Positions 18,406 through 27,337 of a DNA stretch of 64,000 bases are shown piece after piece. The notes under the pieces are model-generated. The model did not search any database. It saw only the letters and a program-made list of their open reading frames with translations, and was not told the origin of the DNA. This stretch comes from Novosphingobium naphthalenivorans NBRC 102051 (GTDB taxonomy: Bacteria; Pseudomonadota; Alphaproteobacteria; Sphingomonadales; Sphingomonadaceae): positions 1 through 64,000 of the forward strand of contig NZ_BCTX01000002.1 in assembly GCF_001590985.1 (NCBI RefSeq), read 5' to 3'. The translations under genes were made by a program, and so were the position numbers. Positions within the stretch are counted from its first letter, which is position 1. The number at the start of each line of letters is the position of its first letter.

Positions 18406-19866
18406 TCAAGGCGTCGTCTGCTCTCCCGAAATCTCTCCGTCCTGGACCGGCGTGTCAACGGTGCGGGTCGATTTTGCGACGGGCGCCGGATCGTCGGCCC
18501 AGTCGAAGATCTTGCCGCGCACGCGTTTGTAGTTGACCTCGGGATCGTAGAGGATGTCGTTGTCGAAATTGAGATCGCGCGCTTCGGCCTTGCCCATGGC
18601 GGCGAGCAGGTTGAAGCCCGCGACATAGGCATTGCGCTGCGCCGTCACCAGCTGGACCTGGGCGTTCAGCGATTCCTGTTCGGCATTGAGAATGTCGAGA
18701 ATCGTGCGGTTGCCCACCGAGTTTTCGGCCCGCACGCCCTCAAGGCTCAGCGCGGCGGCATCGACTGCGACTTTCGAGGAACGGATCACGTCGTTTGCGG
18801 CCAGCCACGAACTGTAGGCGGAGCGCACTTGCGCGATCACGCTGCGCTCGGCCGCGATTTCGGTTTCCAGCGCGGCCGAGGCCGAGGCCTGCGCCTGACG
18901 GCGCTGGGCTGCCGGCAGGCCGCCCTGGAAGATTGGCAGCGAGACCGACACGCCGGCAGTGACCGTGTGATAGCTGTCATAGCTGTAGACCTGCCGGTCC
19001 ACCGATCCGAGATAATCGGTGTAGGAGCCCGACGAGAACAGGTTCACGCGCGGCAGGCGTCCGGCTCCGGCCGTCGAAATATCCCGATCGGCGGCTTTCG
19101 AGCGTTCGCGCGCGGCGATCAGGTCAGGGTTCGAGTCCAGCGCGATCTGCACGGCTTCTTCGGGCGTTGCCGGGAGATTGGGCAGCGGCGGAGGCGAATC
19201 CAAGGTTTCGGGCGCCTTGCCCACCAGCTGGATATAGGTTTCGCGCGCGGCGGCCAGGTTGGCTTCGGCAGCGCGGGCATCGCTCTGGGCCACGGCCAGA
19301 CGGGACTGCGATTGCGCCACGTCGGTGCGGGTCACGTCGCCGATCTCGAAGCGGTCGCTGGTGGCCTGCAGGTTGGTCTTGAGGACGCTGACGTTCTTGC
19401 GGTTGAGCCCGACGATCGCTTCGCCGCGGATCACGTCCATGTAGGCGGCGACCACGGCCGAGAAGACCTGGCTCTCCGTGCCGCGCAAATCGGCCTGCCC
19501 GGCAGTGACGCGGATCTTCGCGGCGGCGATGCGGTTGCGGACCGCGCCGCCGGAATAGACCGGGACGGTAAGGTCCGCACCGGCGCTCAGGGTCTTGTGC
19601 GGTCCGGTGTCGGAATAGAGCCCGGCATCGAGGTACTTCATCACCGTGGCGTCGGTGCTGACGCTGGGAAGGCCCGATGCGCGGGCAATCGGCACATTCT
19701 CGTCCACGCCGCGCTGCTGGGCACGGGCGGCCTGAAGCGAGGGGTTGGTCTGGTAGGCGAGAACCAGTGCCTCGCGCAGAGTGTCTGCGTGAGCGGGCGC
19801 CGTGGCCGTGGCGATGAACAAAGTGGCGCTGGCCAGCAACCCGGCCCGACTTGCGAACCGGGTCAC
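18406..19866 (-). CDS. tolC: TolC family outer-membrane efflux protein
   Basis: A 486-residue outer-membrane channel. The signal peptide ends near ATAPAHA-D. Two tandem OEP repeats are visible (QTNPSLQAARAQQRGVDE in the first; ALDSNPDLIAARERSKAADRDI in the second), with typical helical heptads and DILNAEQESLNAQVQLV before the end. It partners with type I secretion or RND pumps. It starts two bases after the pcm stop, so the two are co-transcribed. Confidence 0.93.
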   Translation of the reverse strand: MTRFASRAGLLASATLFIATATAPAHADTLREALVLAYQTNPSLQAARAQQRGVDENVPIARASGLPSVSTDATVMKYLDAGLYSDTGPHKTLSAGADLTVPVYSGGAVRNRIAAAKIRVTAGQADLRGTESQVFSAVVAAYMDVIRGEAIVGLNRKNVSVLKTNLQATSDRFEIGDVTRTDVAQSQSRLAVAQSDARAAEANLAAARETYIQLVGKAPETLDSPPPLPNLPATPEEAVQIALDSNPDLIAARERSKAADRDISTAGAGRLPRVNLFSSGSYTDYLGSVDRQVYSYDSYHTVTAGVSVSLPIFQGGLPAAQRRQAQASASAALETEIAAERSVIAQVRSAYSSWLAANDVIRSSKVAVDAAALSLEGVRAENSVGNRTILDILNAEQESLNAQVQLVTAQRNAYVAGFNLLAAMGKAEARDLNFDNDILYDPEVNYKRVRGKIFDWADDPAPVAKSTRTVDTPVQDGEISGEQTTP

Positions 19867-19868
19867 GC

Positions 19869-20492
19869 TTAGAAGCTCCAGCGTTTCGGCGCCGCGAATT
19901 CGGGAAGGGCGGGGATGCCGAGTTCCGCGAGCGGCAGCAGCGAGACCGTGCCAGCCGTCTTGCAGCCGGTGGCGAGACGGCTGACGCCGCGCACGGTCAG
20001 GCCGGTCACGATCCGGCCGCCTTCGGCCATCTGCGCGCCGATGGCTTCGGGAAGCTCTTCCACTGCACCGTCGATGATGACTAGCGAGTAGCCGCCTTCG
20101 CCGGTCATGCCCGCGGCGGCGGCAGGATCGACGGTATCGAGCGAACCGGCCAGCGGACGCAGCAGCGTGGCAAGGTAGCCTTCGCCGTCACCGACGAGCA
20201 GGACCTTGTCGGTCTTCGTCGGGGCGGCCTCGGCCAGCATCTTGCCGTGCACGAGCGGCGCCGCCAGGAAGCGGCCGTTACCGAGCGGGATGGCCCGGTC
20301 GATATAGGCGGCATCGCGCATCGCTTCGGGCACGAAGTGCTCACGGGCGACGGCGGCCATGGCTGACAGGACCCAGGGTTCGTTGACGCCGCTGGTGCGC
20401 AGCTGGCTGACGATCATGGCGTGACGGGCGCTGGACTGTTCCATGGCGGCCGTTTCGGTTTCGGGGGCGGACCGTTCCTCGGTCAAGGTCAT
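19869..20492 (-). CDS. pcm: Protein-L-isoaspartate O-methyltransferase family protein
   Basis: A 207-residue PCMT-like protein. The family segments SGVNEPWVLSAMAAVAREHFVPE, AYIDRAIPLGNGRFLAAPLVHGKML and LPEAIGAQMAEGGRIV are present. The SAM loop reads VGDGEGYLATLL instead of the usual IGTGSGY. Start 20492 is chosen for an upstream GAGGG; ATGs at 20510 and 20444 are alternatives. It is coupled to tolC. Because of the altered SAM loop, activity on isoaspartyl residues is not certain. Confidence 0.8.
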   Translation of the reverse strand: MTLTEERSAPETETAAMEQSSARHAMIVSQLRTSGVNEPWVLSAMAAVAREHFVPEAMRDAAYIDRAIPLGNGRFLAAPLVHGKMLAEAAPTKTDKVLLVGDGEGYLATLLRPLAGSLDTVDPAAAAGMTGEGGYSLVIIDGAVEELPEAIGAQMAEGGRIVTGLTVRGVSRLATGCKTAGTVSLLPLAELGIPALPEFAAPKRWSF

Positions 20493-20715
20493 CTGGTGCA
20501 ATTCCCTCATGCAGGCGGGAGGCTGATACGCAGGAGCGTATCGATATTCCGCAAGGACAGCATTTGTGCGGGCCTTCTAGGCCAAGGCGCCAGCAAGGCC
20601 AAGGGCTTTGACGATACCTTCGTCGATCCATTCAAGCACTTTGACGATGGACTGCCTGCGGCCTATGGGGGCGGCGCGAAATCACGTGATCCGCTTAACC
20701 TGGAGCGCATTATCC

Positions 20716-22236
20716 ATGGCCGATATGGTGACTATCCGCGAAGACGACCTGATCGAAAGCGTCGCCGACGCCCTGCAATACATCAGCTACTACCACCCGA
20801 TGGATTACATCCGCGCGCTTGGTGAGGCCTATGAGGCCGAGCAGGGGCCGGCCGCCAAGGACGCGATCGCGCAGATTCTCACCAACAGCCGGATGTGCGC
20901 CGAAGGGCACCGCCCGATCTGCCAGGACACCGGCATCGTCAACGTCTTCATCGAATGGGGCCAGAACTGCCGCCTCGAATCCGACCGCAGCTTGCAGGAA
21001 GTGGTCGATGAAGGCGTGCGCCGCGCTTACGGCAACAAGGAAAACAAGCTGCGCGCCTCGGTGCTGGCCGATCCCGCCTTCACCCGCCGCAACACCAAGG
21101 ACAACACGCCTTCGGTGCTGTCGGTCTCGATGGTTCCGGGCAGCAAGGTTTCGGTCGATGTCGCGGCCAAGGGCGGCGGCTCGGAAGCCAAGTCCAAGTT
21201 CAAGATGATGAATCCCAGCGACTCGATCGTCGACTGGGTGCTCGAAATGCTGCCGCAGATGGGCGCCGGCTGGTGCCCGCCGGGGATGCTGGGCATCGGT
21301 ATCGGCGGCACCGCCGAGCACTGCGTGAAGCTGGCCAAGCAGAGCCTGATGGACCCGATCGATATGGGCCAGCTCAAGGCGCGCGGGCCGCAGAACGATA
21401 TCGAGGCGCTGCGCATCGAGATCTTCGACAAGGTCAACGCCATGGGCATCGGCGCCCAGGGGCTCGGCGGCCTTGCGACGATCCTCGACGTCAAGATCCT
21501 CGACTGGCCGTGCCATGCGGCGAACAAGCCGGTGGCGATGATCCCGAACTGCGCCGCGACTCGCCACGCGCACTTCACGCTTGACGGCTCGGGGCCGAAG
21601 TATCTCGAAAAGCCGAACCTTGCCGAATGGCCGAAGGTCGAGTGGAAGCCGAGCAAGGAAGCGATCCGCGTCGATCTCGACACGCTGACGGCCGAGGACG
21701 TGAAGAGCTGGAAGCAGGGCGACCGCCTGCTGCTCAACGGCAAGATGCTCACCGGCCGCGATGCCGCGCACAAGCGCATCCAGGACATGCTGGCCAAGGG
21801 CGAGGAGCTGCCGGTCGATTTCAAGGGCCGCGTGATCTACTACGTCGGCCCGGTCGATCCGGTCCGCGACGAAGTCGTCGGCCCCGCCGGTCCGACTACC
21901 GCGACGCGCATGGACAAGTTCATGGACATGATGCTGGAGCAGGGCCTGCTCGCCTGCGTCGGCAAGGCCGAGCGCGGCCCGGCGGCGACCGAGTCCATCG
22001 CCAAGCACGAGTCGGCTTACCTCATGGCCGTGGGCGGCGCCGCCTACCTTGTCGCGCGGGCGATCAAGGAAGCCAAGGTCGTCGGCTTCGAGGATCTGGG
22101 CATGGAAGCGATCTACGAATTCACCGTGGAAGACATGCCGGTGACGGTCGCGGTCGATGCGGAAGGCAAGAACGTCCACCAGCTCGCGCCGCTGGTCTGG
22201 CAGGAAAAGATCGCCAAGGAACACCTGCTCGCCTGA
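20716..22236 (+). CDS. Class I fumarate hydratase (4Fe-4S)
   Basis: A 506-residue iron-sulfur fumarase that hydrates fumarate to malate in the TCA cycle. Cluster region CAEGHRPICQDTG (Cys 61, 69), GAGWCPPGMLGIGIGG, GLATILDVKIL and IPNCAATRHAHF are present. The beta domain has GRVIYYVGPVDPV and GPAGPTTATRMD. The start MADMVTIREDD at 20716 fits homologues. As an oxygen-sensitive Fe-S enzyme it probably depends on the suf and erpA systems in this window. Confidence 0.95.
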   Translation: MADMVTIREDDLIESVADALQYISYYHPMDYIRALGEAYEAEQGPAAKDAIAQILTNSRMCAEGHRPICQDTGIVNVFIEWGQNCRLESDRSLQEVVDEGVRRAYGNKENKLRASVLADPAFTRRNTKDNTPSVLSVSMVPGSKVSVDVAAKGGGSEAKSKFKMMNPSDSIVDWVLEMLPQMGAGWCPPGMLGIGIGGTAEHCVKLAKQSLMDPIDMGQLKARGPQNDIEALRIEIFDKVNAMGIGAQGLGGLATILDVKILDWPCHAANKPVAMIPNCAATRHAHFTLDGSGPKYLEKPNLAEWPKVEWKPSKEAIRVDLDTLTAEDVKSWKQGDRLLLNGKMLTGRDAAHKRIQDMLAKGEELPVDFKGRVIYYVGPVDPVRDEVVGPAGPTTATRMDKFMDMMLEQGLLACVGKAERGPAATESIAKHESAYLMAVGGAAYLVARAIKEAKVVGFEDLGMEAIYEFTVEDMPVTVAVDAEGKNVHQLAPLVWQEKIAKEHLLA

Positions 22237-22293
22237 GGGCGGGTGTCCTGATCGACGAAGGGCTGATGCGCGCCGACCGGAAGGCTGGCGCGC

Positions 22294-22320
22294 CGTCCCG
22301 CTTTCGCGTTAAGCGGGACG
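22294..22320 (+). promoter_or_regulatory. RNA hairpin over the histidine-kinase ribosome-binding site
   Basis: A perfect 10 bp stem CGTCCCGCTT / AAGCGGGACG with a 7-base loop ends three bases before the ATG at 22324. The 3' arm holds the only purine-rich ribosome-binding sequence, so folding would hide it. No T-run follows, so it is not a normal terminator for the fumarase gene. Confidence 0.5.
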
Positions 22321-22323
22321 TCT

Positions 22324-23634
22324 ATGACTGATGCTGCCGACACTCCGCGCGTGCCCGCGCGCATGGTGCTCCTGTCGCTGGGGGCGCTGTGGGCGTGCTA
22401 CTTTATCGTGGCGACGATGCGCGGCGCCTTCATGGGCTTCGACTTTGCCTGGCCGATCATCTCGCGCCGGCTGACGATCTGCATTCTTTCGATGCTGGTG
22501 ATGGCAGCGGTGTGGCCGTTGCTGCAGATGCTCGACCGCAAATCGAACGGTGTGCGGCTGGCTGTCGTTCTGGTGGGTGCCTTGCCGCTGGCGCTGCTGC
22601 TGAGCTTCATCAACACGGTGATCTTTTCCGACATTGAATTGTCGACCAGCTATCAGGATGAAAATGGCGCTGCCCGGCCCGATCATGGCAAAGTGCGGAT
22701 CATGCAGGACGAGGCGGGCAATATCCTTGTCGATTTGCCCAAGCCGCCGTCCGTTCCAGCTCCTCCGCCAGTTCCCACGTCTTCCGATACGTTGCCTGAC
22801 GCCGTGCCGGGGACAGCGGCGCAGCCTGTAAAGGAAGACTTCGCACCGGGCGTCACGATTCACGCAGGGATTCGGAAAGACGGCCTGGTCTATGCCCGTT
22901 GGGCTTCGCTGGCTGACACCACATTTGGCCGCTACTTCCTCGTTCTGGCCTGGGCCGCGCTCTATTTCGCGCTGGCCAAGGCCGAGGACGCGCGCGCGGC
23001 CGAGAGGCGCGAGGGCGAATACCGGCGCGCCGCCGAGGCGGCCGAGCTGCGATCCTTGCGCTATCAGGTCAATCCGCATTTCCTGTTCAACACGCTCAAC
23101 TCGCTCTCCGCGCTGGTCATGACCGGGCGCCAGGAAGACGCCGAGGAGATGATCCAGACGCTTTCGACGTTCTACCGCCGGACGCTGTCGGGCGATCCCA
23201 CGAATGATCTGCGGCTGGTGGACGAGATCGAACTGCAGAAACTCTACTTCGCGATCGAGGCAGTGCGTTTTCCCAATCGATTGCTGACGCGAATTGATAT
23301 TGACCCGGAAGCTGTCAATGCGATGGTGCCCGGCATGATCCTGCAGCCGCTCGTCGAAAATTCGGTCAAATATGCCGTTGCGGCCACCCAGCGGCCGGTG
23401 ACAGTGACCATCAAGGCCCGCCGTGAAGGCGGGCAGCTTGTCATTGCCGTCAGCGACGATGGTCCGGGCACCGACCGCGGCCCCAAGGCCGAAGGCTGTG
23501 GCATCGGCCTCAACAATGTCCGCGACCGTTTGCGCGCGCGCTTCGGGCTGGCCGGGACCCTGACGTCCGGTAAACGGCCGGAAGGCGGCTATGAAACGGT
23601 TCTGCGGATGCCACTGGAGCGCGGCCTTGTCTGA
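22324..23634 (+). CDS. LytS/AlgZ-type sensor histidine kinase
   Basis: A 436-residue membrane kinase. Three N-terminal membrane segments (about 14-30, 50-68, 78-101) are followed by a Pro-rich periplasmic loop (to about 200) and one more segment (202-219). A short coiled linker precedes the His_kinase domain with RYQVNPHFLFNTLNSLSAL (His 252). The ATPase domain has QPLVENSVKYA, DDGPG and GCGIGLNNVRDRL. It pairs with the overlapping LytTR regulator. The signal sensed is unknown. Confidence 0.92.
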   Translation: MTDAADTPRVPARMVLLSLGALWACYFIVATMRGAFMGFDFAWPIISRRLTICILSMLVMAAVWPLLQMLDRKSNGVRLAVVLVGALPLALLLSFINTVIFSDIELSTSYQDENGAARPDHGKVRIMQDEAGNILVDLPKPPSVPAPPPVPTSSDTLPDAVPGTAAQPVKEDFAPGVTIHAGIRKDGLVYARWASLADTTFGRYFLVLAWAALYFALAKAEDARAAERREGEYRRAAEAAELRSLRYQVNPHFLFNTLNSLSALVMTGRQEDAEEMIQTLSTFYRRTLSGDPTNDLRLVDEIELQKLYFAIEAVRFPNRLLTRIDIDPEAVNAMVPGMILQPLVENSVKYAVAATQRPVTVTIKARREGGQLVIAVSDDGPGTDRGPKAEGCGIGLNNVRDRLRARFGLAGTLTSGKRPEGGYETVLRMPLERGLV

Positions 23635-24382
23635 AATTCCGTCGGCTGGACAGCCGGAAACCGGCGCATTGCGCGCGCTTATCGTTGATGATGAACCGCT
23701 GGCGGTCGAGCGGATGCAGGTCATTTGCGCCAGGATCGATGGCGTTACCGTGGTTGGCACGGCCAGCGACGGAGAGGCGGCCTTGCGGCTGGCCGAGGCC
23801 CTGACTCCCGATCTCCTGCTGCTCGACCTGACGATGCCGGGAACCGACGGGCTTTCGGTGGCCCGGCAACTCTCGGGCTGGGAAAACCCGCCTGCGGTGA
23901 TCTTCGTGACGGCGCATGACGAATTCGCGGTCGAAGCGTTCGATCTCGATGCCATCGACTATGTCCTGAAGCCCGTTGCGCCCGACCGGCTTGAACGGGC
24001 AGTGAGCCGTGTCGTCTCGCGCCGCGGCCAGCGGACCGATGTTTCGAGCCCGTGGCTGGCGGAGTTCTGGGTGCCGCACCGTTCGGAACTGGTGCGCGTG
24101 CCGGCAGGCGACGTTCAGCGCATCGATGCCGAGCGGGACTATGTGCGCCTGCATGTGAATGGGCAGAGCTTCCTCTTGCTGCAGACGATCACGGGTCTGG
24201 AAGAGCGGCTCGATCCGCAGCACTTCATTCGCATTCACCGTAGCTGCATCGTGCGCCGCGACTATGTGTCCGGCCTCAAGCACGAAGGGCTCGGCGTCTG
24301 GTCGGTCGAAACGGCGGATGGGGAGATCTTGCGGATCGGCCGCACGTATCTGCCCGCGGTAAAGAAAATGGCGGGCCGCTAG
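23591..24382 (+). CDS. LytTR-family response regulator
   Basis: A 263-residue regulator. The receiver domain (ALIVDDEPLAVERM, phospho-Asp in LLLLDLTMPGTDG, VTAHDEFAVEAF, DYVLKPV) is followed by a LytTR DNA-binding domain (about 165-260: RIDAERDYVRLHVNG, IRIHRSCIVRRDYV). It overlaps the kinase gene. ATG 23591 has GGAAGG upstream, but TTG 23627 nearly abuts the kinase stop and would also suit. It ends in the loop of a terminator hairpin. Confidence 0.9.
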   Translation: MKRFCGCHWSAALSEIPSAGQPETGALRALIVDDEPLAVERMQVICARIDGVTVVGTASDGEAALRLAEALTPDLLLLDLTMPGTDGLSVARQLSGWENPPAVIFVTAHDEFAVEAFDLDAIDYVLKPVAPDRLERAVSRVVSRRGQRTDVSSPWLAEFWVPHRSELVRVPAGDVQRIDAERDYVRLHVNGQSFLLLQTITGLEERLDPQHFIRIHRSCIVRRDYVSGLKHEGLGVWSVETADGEILRIGRTYLPAVKKMAGR

Positions 24383-24399
24383 GGCCCGCCAGGTTTTTT
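24369..24399 (+). terminator. Rho-independent terminator
   Basis: Stem TGGCGGGCC / GGCCCGCCA whose loop contains the TAG stop of the LytTR regulator, followed by GGTTTTTT. Confidence 0.88.
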
Positions 24400-24423
24400 C
24401 CGGGTTTATTTTTATGGGACCTG

Positions 24424-24456
24424 GAAAATCCGGTGAAAATCCGGTGAAAATCCGGT
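24424..24456. repeat. 11-base tandem repeat, three copies
   Basis: The unit GAAAATCCGGT is repeated three times without change, between the two-component terminator and the stop of the UrcA gene. Confidence 0.9.
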
Positions 24457-24459
24457 GGG

Positions 24460-24777
24460 TCAGCCGCCCAGGCGGCTGTCTGAATTGGCATTGTCGATGG
24501 CCGTGGCCATCACGTCCTTCGCGCGGGCCGTGGCCTGCTTGTAGCAGGAGCGTGCCCGGGGGCTCGCCAGGCGCGAACCGGTGGCCTGCTCATCCATTCC
24601 GCAAGCGTCGCGCGCGGCGATGTCAAGGCGGCGTTCGAGCGTGCGCTGGCCTTCGGGAGTCGTGAGGTCGAGATCGGCGTATTCGACGCGGACCTGGGTC
24701 TTTTCGGCGGCGAGAGCCGGGGCGGTGGTCAGGGCCAGACCAAGCAGGGCGGCAGCGATGGGGGCATTCTTGAACAT
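24460..24777 (-). CDS. UrcA family exported protein
   Basis: A 105-residue secreted protein of the UrcA family, typical of sphingomonads and with no known role. The signal peptide is MFKNAPIAAALLGLALTTAP and ends at ALA. The family core is VRVEYADLDLTTPEGQRTLERRLDIAARDACG, with two further cysteines, one in SCYKQA. The start at 24777 has GGAGGAAATC upstream. It is a single gene. Confidence 0.88.
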   Translation of the reverse strand: MFKNAPIAAALLGLALTTAPALAAEKTQVRVEYADLDLTTPEGQRTLERRLDIAARDACGMDEQATGSRLASPRARSCYKQATARAKDVMATAIDNANSDSRLGG

Positions 24778-25043
24778 GGTGATTTCCTCCTCTGGCGAGC
24801 CGGTCCGGGGGGCGTTTCCGGCTCGATGAGTGTGTTGTGCGCCCCTTTGCGGGGCCATTCACGCGAAGCTCGATTGCCGGTCATCGGCCTTCGACAAAGT
24901 GCGGACGGCATGGACGAACGACATTTGTAGTCGACAAACGACATGCCGGAGCGGCGCGGTTCGGCGGCGCCTGATCCGGCCGCGATTCGTTTGTGGCACG
25001 GCAGGTTCTGGTCAGCAGGGCGGCGGCGGGTTAGAAGGGGGTG

Positions 25044-25313
25044 ATGCTGCCATTGCTCGTCGTTTTCTGCCTGGGCGTGTTCAACTTCGCTGCGCACAAG
25101 GCCGTGCTGGAAAGCGGCCATCCGATGCTGGCGCAAGTCCCGTGGCTGTTTCAGCCGCTGGGCGGCCGGCTGAGCCTGGTGGTGGAATTCGTCATGCTGC
25201 TCGGTGCCATGATCATGGCCGCGTCCGGATCGATGGGCTGGACCTGGATCTATCTGCTCTACTCGGTGCTTAACGGCCTCTCGGCATGGCTGATGACCAG
25301 CGGCAGGGTCTAG
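25044..25313 (+). CDS. Small membrane protein, unknown
   Basis: An 89-residue protein with about three hydrophobic segments (MLPLLVVFCLGVFNFAAHKA, LSLVVEFVMLLGAMIMAAS, WTWIYLLYSVLNGLSAWL). No family is recognised. ATG 25044 is favoured because AGAAGGGG lies just upstream; the GTG at 25041 abuts that site. It sits 17 bases ahead of the lipid-kinase-like gene and is probably co-transcribed with it. Confidence 0.6.
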   Translation: MLPLLVVFCLGVFNFAAHKAVLESGHPMLAQVPWLFQPLGGRLSLVVEFVMLLGAMIMAASGSMGWTWIYLLYSVLNGLSAWLMTSGRV

Positions 25314-25330
25314 CGGGAACTCTGCGGCGA

Positions 25331-26233
25331 ATGCCCGGTTTTTCGGATATGGAGAAACCGGAAGAGAACAGCGAAGCGCGGGTCTGGCTGGTCTGCAATG
25401 CCGCCAGCGGGAGCAATGACGAAGAGGCCCTGGCCGCAGTGCAGGCGGCGCTGGCCGATGCGGGCTTCACGCTTGGCCGCACCATTGCGTTTCCGGAGGA
25501 GGAGTTGCCCGGCCCGGATGATCTGGAGGCGGCGGGCGTGGGCATTCTTGCGGTGTTCACGGGGGATGGTTCGATTCACGCGGCCGTTGCGAATCTCGCC
25601 GGATGGCGTGGTGCCGTGCTGGTGCTGCCCGGCGGCACGATGAACATGTTGTCGCGGCGTATGCATGGAGATGCGCAGGCTCCTGAGATCATTGCTCGTC
25701 TTGCCGGAAGCCCGTTGCAACGGGTGCGCCCGGCCGTGATCCGCACGCGTCACGGCACGGGACTGACGGGTGTGCTGGCTGGCCCCGGCACGATCTGGAA
25801 CGAGGTTCGCGAAGCCATGCGCGCTGCCGATGTCCTGGACGTCGTCACCGCCACGCGCGAAGCGATCAGCCATTCCGCCAATGGCCCGAAGGTTGTGTGC
25901 GATGAGGTCGACGGGGGGCGCGAGGAAGGCTATGCGGCGATCACTGTGACACCGCATGACGATGGCCTTGAAGCGAACGGCTACTATGCCGAATCGCTCG
26001 GCGACTACGCCGGGCAGGGGATCGCCCTGCTCAACCGCAACTTCCGCAACGGGCCGCATGACGCCTTGGGACGGCACGGCCAAGTGCGGCTGGTGTGCCC
26101 GGAAGGCGAACCGATGGGCCTGCTGATCGACGGCGAGCCGTTCGATGGCGGGGCCGAGGAACTGTTCGAGCCTGCGCTGTGCGAGGTCGATCTGGTGACG
26201 ACGATGGATGCAGGGCAGGGCGATGCACGGTAA
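25331..26233 (+). CDS. Diacylglycerol kinase catalytic-domain protein
   Basis: A 300-residue protein with the lipid-kinase pattern: NAASGSNDE near the start, VFTGDGSIHAAVANL (family GGDGT loop, here TGDGS) and LPGGTMNMLSRRMHG. The C-terminal half is divergent from DgkB/YegS, so substrate is uncertain. Start 25331 is one option; an ATG at 25349 is another. Its end precedes the phosphoesterase by 10 bases. Confidence 0.75.
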   Translation: MPGFSDMEKPEENSEARVWLVCNAASGSNDEEALAAVQAALADAGFTLGRTIAFPEEELPGPDDLEAAGVGILAVFTGDGSIHAAVANLAGWRGAVLVLPGGTMNMLSRRMHGDAQAPEIIARLAGSPLQRVRPAVIRTRHGTGLTGVLAGPGTIWNEVREAMRAADVLDVVTATREAISHSANGPKVVCDEVDGGREEGYAAITVTPHDDGLEANGYYAESLGDYAGQGIALLNRNFRNGPHDALGRHGQVRLVCPEGEPMGLLIDGEPFDGGAEELFEPALCEVDLVTTMDAGQGDAR

Positions 26234-26243
26234 GGTTTCCGCG

Positions 26244-27110
26244 ATGCCTCATGGTCCGCTCAGGCTGTTCCAGCTCAGTGATATTCACTTCGGAGCGGAA
26301 GATGCGCGCGCGCTGACATGGGCGAAAGCGTGCATTGCCCGGGAACAGCCCCATGCGGTCGTGATTACCGGCGATCTGACGATGCGCGCGCGCTATCGCG
26401 AATTTCGTGCCGCCTGCGCATGGATCAAGGCGCTCGACGTGCCGGTCACGGTCGAGGTGGGCAATCACGACATTCCCTATTTCAACCTCTACCAGCGCTT
26501 TTTCGCGCCTTACGACCGTTTCCGCGCGATCAAGAAACTGGTCGACACCGAGCTGGACCTGCCCGGTCTGGCCATCGTCCCGCTGCGGACGACGACACGG
26601 GCGCAATACCAGCGCTTTCCCTGGTCGAACGGCTGGGTGACGGACAAGGCGCTGGCGGAATGCCTTGCCGCGATCGATGCCCACCCGCAGGGCACGCGCA
26701 TTCTGGTGGCCGCGCACCATCCGCTGACCGAGCGGCGCGAGCGCGATGGCAAGCTGCTGACGATCAACGGCACGCGAACGATGGAAGCCCTGGCCGGGCG
26801 CGGGGTCATGGGCGTCCTGTCCGGCCATATTCACGATCCTTTCGATCTGACCGCGCAGACGCCGGCCGGGCCACTGCGCATGATCGGGGCGGGCACGCTG
26901 TCGAAGCGCATTCGCTCGACGCCGCCCAGTTTCAACGAGATCGTGATCGATGGGGACGGTCTGCGCGTCGAGGCGCGCAATCTGGAGCATGTGGCAACGG
27001 CGGACATGCAGATCCAAGGCGTTCCGGAAAATGCCGAACCGCCGCGCGATCCGGGTGAACCCGTGGCGCCGGTGGGCACCGTGCCGCCCTCTGATCTTCC
27101 GGAGCACTGA
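26244..27110 (+). CDS. Calcineurin-like metallophosphoesterase
   Basis: A 288-residue phosphoesterase with ordered metal-binding motifs: LSDIHFGAED, VVITGDLTMRARYREF, VEVGNHDIPYFN, AAHHPLTERRERDG and LSGHIHDPF. Family members cut phosphodiesters or phosphomonoesters, including lipid and nucleotide substrates. A start at 26244 has AAGG eight bases upstream. Its position after a lipid-kinase-like gene hints at lipid or nucleotide phosphate metabolism, which is only inference. The C-terminal tail is Pro-rich. Confidence 0.85.
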   Translation: MPHGPLRLFQLSDIHFGAEDARALTWAKACIAREQPHAVVITGDLTMRARYREFRAACAWIKALDVPVTVEVGNHDIPYFNLYQRFFAPYDRFRAIKKLVDTELDLPGLAIVPLRTTTRAQYQRFPWSNGWVTDKALAECLAAIDAHPQGTRILVAAHHPLTERRERDGKLLTINGTRTMEALAGRGVMGVLSGHIHDPFDLTAQTPAGPLRMIGAGTLSKRIRSTPPSFNEIVIDGDGLRVEARNLEHVATADMQIQGVPENAEPPRDPGEPVAPVGTVPPSDLPEH

Positions 27111-27241
27111 TACCAAGGTTTGATGGGCTTGCCTTATCGGGGCTTGGTTAAGCCCGTGCGGCGCTTGTGCCTTTTCCAAGGCTGATGCGTCGGCATCTCA
27201 GAGACTTGGCAGGAGGCAACTCCATCCGTTTTACAAACGAA

Positions 27242-27275
27242 AAGGCCGCGCCGTCGGGGGGAACGGCGCGGCCTT
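27242..27275 (-). terminator. Terminator of the PadR-HAAS-GIN operon
   Basis: A 13 bp perfect stem, AAGGCCGCGCCGT / ACGGCGCGGCCTT. On the minus strand it is followed by a T-rich stretch (TTCGTTTG). Confidence 0.75.
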
Positions 27276-27337
27276 CGTTGCGGGACCGCCGGGGCAGGGG
27301 GCACAGGACCTCCGGCGGCTCTCCTCCCTGAACTGGC

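Noticed and set aside
17854..19872. 672-codon plus-strand open frame
   Set aside because: It lies opposite tolC and the PopZ-like gene. Long antisense frames are expected at this GC content; composition is Arg/Gly/Asp-rich and unlike a protein family.
20710..22224. 504-codon minus-strand open frame
   Set aside because: Antisense to the fumarase gene, which is unmistakable on the plus strand.
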